From: JAWXVD01 sp044425705 | GTDB taxonomy: Bacteria; Bacillota; Clostridia; Lachnospirales; Lachnospiraceae | NCBI GenBank assembly: GCA_044425705.1 | Contig: JAWXVD010000158.1 | Location: forward strand, 1 to 6,962 | Reading direction: 5' to 3' | DNA: 6,962 nt | Shown: positions 5,149 to 6,962 of the stretch, in pieces | How the letters are laid out: each line of letters opens with the position of its first letter | How positions within the stretch are numbered: the stretch's first letter is position 1 | The notes under the pieces: generated by a model | Told to the model about the DNA's origin: nothing | Databases searched by the model: none | Seen by the model: only the letters and a program-made list of their open reading frames with translations | Translations under genes and position numbers: made by a program

Positions 5149-5553
5149 ATGAACATATTATTTTTTTTAACACCGAAAATTTCGGCAGAAGTGATAGAAG
5201 AGACTGATACTTTAAGACAAGTACTTGAAAAAATGGAACGGCATGGATATACAGCAGTCCCTTTATTGTCAAAAGAAGGGCATTACATAGGAACATTGAC
5301 AGAAGGTGATATTTTATGGAAGATGCGACAAGAGGGTTTTCCTAGTTTGAAAGAAATGGAAGATATTCACGTGTTGGATATTGTAAGGAAGAGGGATAAC
5401 TTAGCGGTCAATGTGCAAACAGATATGGAAGGATTGATGGAAAAAGCAGTGAATCAAAACTTTGTACCAGTGGTGGATGATAATAATGTATTTATAGGGA
5501 TTGTTACTAGAAAAGATATTATATTATATTTATGCAAAAAGCAGAATCTATAA
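5149..5553 (+). CDS. Tandem CBS-domain protein
   Basis: A 134-residue cytoplasmic protein made almost wholly of two CBS motifs, which together form a Bateman module that usually binds adenine nucleotides and senses energy state. CBS1 spans about residues 8-59 and ends in GTLTEGD (Thr51, Asp54); CBS2 spans about 76-128 and ends in GIVTRKD (Thr120, Asp123). The conserved Asp in each repeat is the usual ribose contact. No catalytic, DNA-binding or membrane domain is attached, so it probably acts by binding a partner that cannot be named here. The MNILFFLTPK start agrees with recalled clostridial relatives, supporting ATG 5149 despite poor ribosome-binding placement. It probably shares a transcript with the DJ-1 gene. 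The stop codon is the loop of the terminator hairpin. Confidence 0.9.
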   Translation: MNILFFLTPKISAEVIEETDTLRQVLEKMERHGYTAVPLLSKEGHYIGTLTEGDILWKMRQEGFPSLKEMEDIHVLDIVRKRDNLAVNVQTDMEGLMEKAVNQNFVPVVDDNNVFIGIVTRKDIILYLCKKQNL

Positions 5554-5568
5554 TAGACTCTGCTCTTT
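5536..5568. terminator. Bidirectional terminator between the CBS and SASP genes
   Basis: GCAGAATCTA (5541-5550) and TAGACTCTGC (5554-5563) pair with one A-C mismatch around a TAA loop that is also the CBS stop codon. On the minus strand the stem is followed by five T residues (5540-5536), a classical intrinsic terminator for the SASP gene. On the plus strand the tail is TCTTT, weaker but plausible. A smaller 5-bp hairpin (ATGTG/CACAT, 5571-5587) lies beside it. Confidence 0.8.
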
Positions 5569-5598
5569 ACATGTGCCTTAGACACATTTATTTAGTTG

Positions 5599-5799
5599 TT
5601 ATTTCATTTGTTCTTCTTGTTTACGAATCATTCTTTTTACCATTTCACCACCGATAGAACCAGCTTCACGTGATGTTAAGTCACCATTATAACCTTCTTT
5701 TAAGTTTACGCCTAATTCTGATGCTACTTCTGTTTTAAAACGATCCATCGCTGCTTTTGCTTCTGGAACTTCCATACCATTTGAGCTTTTACTTGTCAT
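5599..5799 (-). CDS. Alpha/beta-type small acid-soluble spore protein
   Basis: A 66-residue protein that coats DNA in the forespore, protecting it from UV and hydrolysis, and is degraded at germination. The signatures are clear: TEVASELGV (residues 23-31) is the germination-protease (GPR) recognition region, and the C-terminal half carries the DNA-binding LTSREAGSIGG and MVKRMI motifs. Length is typical of the family. ATG at 5797-5799 is chosen because GGAGGT lies seven bases upstream; the in-frame ATG at 5812-5814 overlaps that site. Expression in the forespore, normally under sigma-G, is expected from the family; I could not identify a convincing sigma-G promoter. The gene stands alone, convergent with the CBS gene and divergent from ilvE. 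It is direct evidence that the organism is a spore former or recently descends from one. Confidence 0.95.
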   Translation of the reverse strand: MTSKSSNGMEVPEAKAAMDRFKTEVASELGVNLKEGYNGDLTSREAGSIGGEMVKRMIRKQEEQMK

Positions 5800-5806
5800 T
5801 GTTATT

Positions 5807-5812
5807 ACCTCC
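5807..5812 (-). promoter_or_regulatory. Ribosome binding site that decides the SASP start
   Basis: GGAGGT on the minus strand, seven bases before the ATG at 5799. It overlaps the more upstream in-frame ATG at 5814, ruling that start out in practice. Confidence 0.85.
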
Positions 5813-5860
5813 ATAATTTTAAGTTTTTTTATTTTTATAGTTTATTAGCTAAGGAAAATA

Positions 5861-5885
5861 TATTTTTCTTTTCATAAGAAAAATA
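5861..5885. repeat. Perfect 10-bp inverted repeat upstream of the SASP gene
   Basis: TATTTTTCTT (5861-5870) and AAGAAAAATA (5876-5885) flank a 5-base spacer. It lies 60-85 bases before the SASP start, in the likely promoter or leader region, within the 363-base divergent gap 5800-6162. It may be a regulator site or an mRNA-stabilising hairpin, or a chance product of A/T tracts. Confidence 0.45.
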
Positions 5886-5893
5886 CTTTACTT

Positions 5894-5910
5894 TGTGAAT
5901 GTTTTTCACA
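5894..5910. repeat. Short dyad TGTGAA/TTCACA in the SASP-ilvE gap
   Basis: A perfect 6-bp inverted repeat (5894-5899 with 5905-5910) around a 5-base spacer. The TGTGA...TCACA layout superficially resembles a CRP-family half-site pair, although the spacing is one base shorter than the usual six. No regulator is assigned. Confidence 0.35.
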
Positions 5911-6041
5911 TGTTTGTTCCTTAACTTGATATTATTATGTGCAGGTAGAAAATTTTTATGAATGGAAATTTTTGTATTTTACAGGTCACGTGGAACTATA
6001 AAATTTTTTGTTTTTTCAAATACTTAAAATGTAATATTTTC

Positions 6042-6070
6042 TTGCACTATGAATTAAGTAGGAGTAAAAT
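6042..6070 (+). promoter_or_regulatory. Probable sigma-A promoter of ilvE
   Basis: TTGCAC (6042-6047) and TAAAAT (6065-6070) are separated by 17 bases. The -10 matches consensus at five of six positions and the -35 at the TTG core. Transcription would begin near 6077, giving a leader of about 86 bases with no strong terminator or T-box element in it. Confidence 0.5.
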
Positions 6071-6162
6071 GAAAAAGATACGTAACTACGTTAAAGCATG
6101 AAAAGAATAGAAATAAATATTTTGTGTTTTCGTAAAATAGAGTTGATAAAGGGGAGGATATC

Positions 6163-6962
6163 ATGGCAAAAAAAGATATTGATTGGGCAAATTTGTCCTT
6201 TAATTATGCAGAAACAGATCAAAGATTTGTAGCGAATTTTAAGAATGGTGTTTGGGATGAAGGCGCATTGACAACAGATGCAACAGTAACAATGAGTGAG
6301 TGTGCAGGTGTATTACAATATGCGCAAACTTGTTTTGAGGGATTGAAAGCCTATACTACAGAAGATGGTAGAGTGGTAATGTTCCGTCCTGACTTAAATG
6401 CAAGCCGTATGGCAGATTCTTGTAGAAGACTTGAAATGCCAGTATATCCAGAAGATAAATTTGTAGAAGCTGTAAAAAAAGTAGTTGAAGCAAACATTGA
6501 TTATGTACCACCATATGGTTCGGGTGCCACACTATATATTAGACCATACATGTATGCTAGCTCACCAGTGATTGGTGTAAAACCAGCGGATGAATATCAA
6601 TTTAGAATTTTTGTGACTCCAGTAGGTCCTTATTTTAAAGGTGGAGTGAAACCGCTGACTATTAGAGTGTGCGATTTTGATAGAGCAGCCCCACATGGAA
6701 CGGGACATATTAAAGCTGGATTGAATTATGCTATGAGTTTATATGCAATTATGGATGCCCATAGAGAAGGATTTGATGAAAACATGTATCTTGATCCTGA
6801 AACTCGTACTTATGTAGAAGAAACGGGTGGAGCGAATTTTATCTTTGTAACAAAAGATAATAAGGTGGTGACACCAAAATCAAGCAGTATCCTCCCATCA
6901 ATTACACGTCGTTCTTTGATGATTGTAGCAAAAGAATATTTGGGATTAGAAGTAGAAGAACG
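6163..6962 (+). CDS. ilvE: Branched-chain amino acid aminotransferase (class IV PLP fold), cut by the window end
   Basis: Transfers the amino group between glutamate and the 2-oxo acids of leucine, isoleucine and valine in the cytoplasm, the last step of their synthesis and first of their breakdown. About 266 residues are present; the open frame reaches the window edge, and relatives run to roughly 340-350 residues. Visible signatures are QTCFEGLKAY near residue 63, GSGATLYIRPYM, the catalytic segment GHIKAGLNYA with Lys184 (codon 6712-6714) as the expected PLP lysine, and VEETGGANFIF with Glu220 as the expected cofactor-ring contact. The start is secure: GGGGAGG (6151-6157) lies five bases before the ATG. 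It is divergent from the SASP gene and has its own probable promoter. The C-terminal part is missing only because the window ends. Confidence 0.95.
   Translation, partial: MAKKDIDWANLSFNYAETDQRFVANFKNGVWDEGALTTDATVTMSECAGVLQYAQTCFEGLKAYTTEDGRVVMFRPDLNASRMADSCRRLEMPVYPEDKFVEAVKKVVEANIDYVPPYGSGATLYIRPYMYASSPVIGVKPADEYQFRIFVTPVGPYFKGGVKPLTIRVCDFDRAAPHGTGHIKAGLNYAMSLYAIMDAHREGFDENMYLDPETRTYVEETGGANFIFVTKDNKVVTPKSSSILPSITRRSLMIVAKEYLGLEVEE

Noticed and set aside
5800..5814. Upstream ATG at 5812-5814 as SASP start
   Set aside because: It overlaps the ribosome binding site for ATG 5797-5799, and the extra residues are not expected in the family.
2323..5992. The octamer GTCACGTG occurs in the glgP terminator loop (2323-2330) and in the ilvE upstream region (5985-5992)
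   Set aside because: It is a single short match between unrelated contexts with no flanking similarity; probably chance.
6069..6101. Ten-codon open frame MKKIRNYVKA upstream of ilvE as an attenuator leader peptide
   Set aside because: It has only one Ile and one Val codon and no Leu, lies at the proposed -10 and transcription start, and is not followed by a terminator hairpin.
5941..6150. T-box or CodY control of ilvE
   Set aside because: No T-box consensus segment or terminator is present, and the best matches to the 15-bp CodY box had about five mismatches, too many in such AT-rich DNA.
1..6962. CRISPR arrays, insertion sequences, tRNA or rRNA genes, prophage or defence operons
   Set aside because: No regularly spaced repeats, transposase-like proteins, target-site duplications, tRNA-like cloverleaf or rRNA segments were recognised on either strand.

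Overview
The window looks like chromosomal DNA of a low-GC, endospore-forming anaerobic Firmicute, most likely of the Lachnospiraceae/Clostridia type. The AT-rich sequence, strong AGGAGG-type ribosome binding sites, an alpha/beta-type small acid-soluble spore protein (SASP), and the recalled resemblance of the glycogen phosphorylase, CBS-domain protein and branched-chain aminotransferase to Lachnospiraceae proteins all point there. No species is claimed. There are seven genes, one cut by the right edge. No rRNA, tRNA, CRISPR array, insertion sequence or phage gene was seen.

Layout. Positions 23-2305 (+) encode glycogen/alpha-glucan phosphorylase, closed by a strong hairpin at 2307-2350. Converging on it is a minus-strand gene (2389-3432) for a three-part protein: a winged helix-turn-helix, a GHKL/HATPase_c ATP-binding domain and a DUF4325-type STAS-like domain. 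This gene has a good promoter with a perfect dyad in the promoter spacer. Upstream of it on the same strand is a CYTH-domain protein (3621-4073). A noncoding stretch of about 400 bases follows (4074-4491) and is rich in stable hairpins. It leads to a plus-strand pair: a DJ-1/PfpI protein (4492-5040) and a two-CBS-domain protein (5149-5553). The CBS gene converges on a minus-strand SASP gene (5599-5799), and the two share a bidirectional terminator whose loop is the CBS stop codon. A second divergent gap (5800-6162) carries a probable promoter for ilvE, a branched-chain aminotransferase that runs off the window at 6962.

How it fits together. Most genes are ordinary housekeeping, carbon-storage, amino-acid or sporulation functions in separate short transcription units; there is no obvious single multi-gene system. 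Two items deserve most attention. The first is the putative one-protein regulator (wHTH + ATPase + STAS-like) with its candidate autoregulatory operator. The second is the multi-hairpin noncoding region 4096-4459. Its proximal part folds on paper into a nested, riboswitch-like leader (4334-4413) ahead of the DJ-1 gene, and one hairpin apex could alternatively pair with the DJ-1 ribosome binding site. All structure and promoter calls were made by eye, without folding software or database search.
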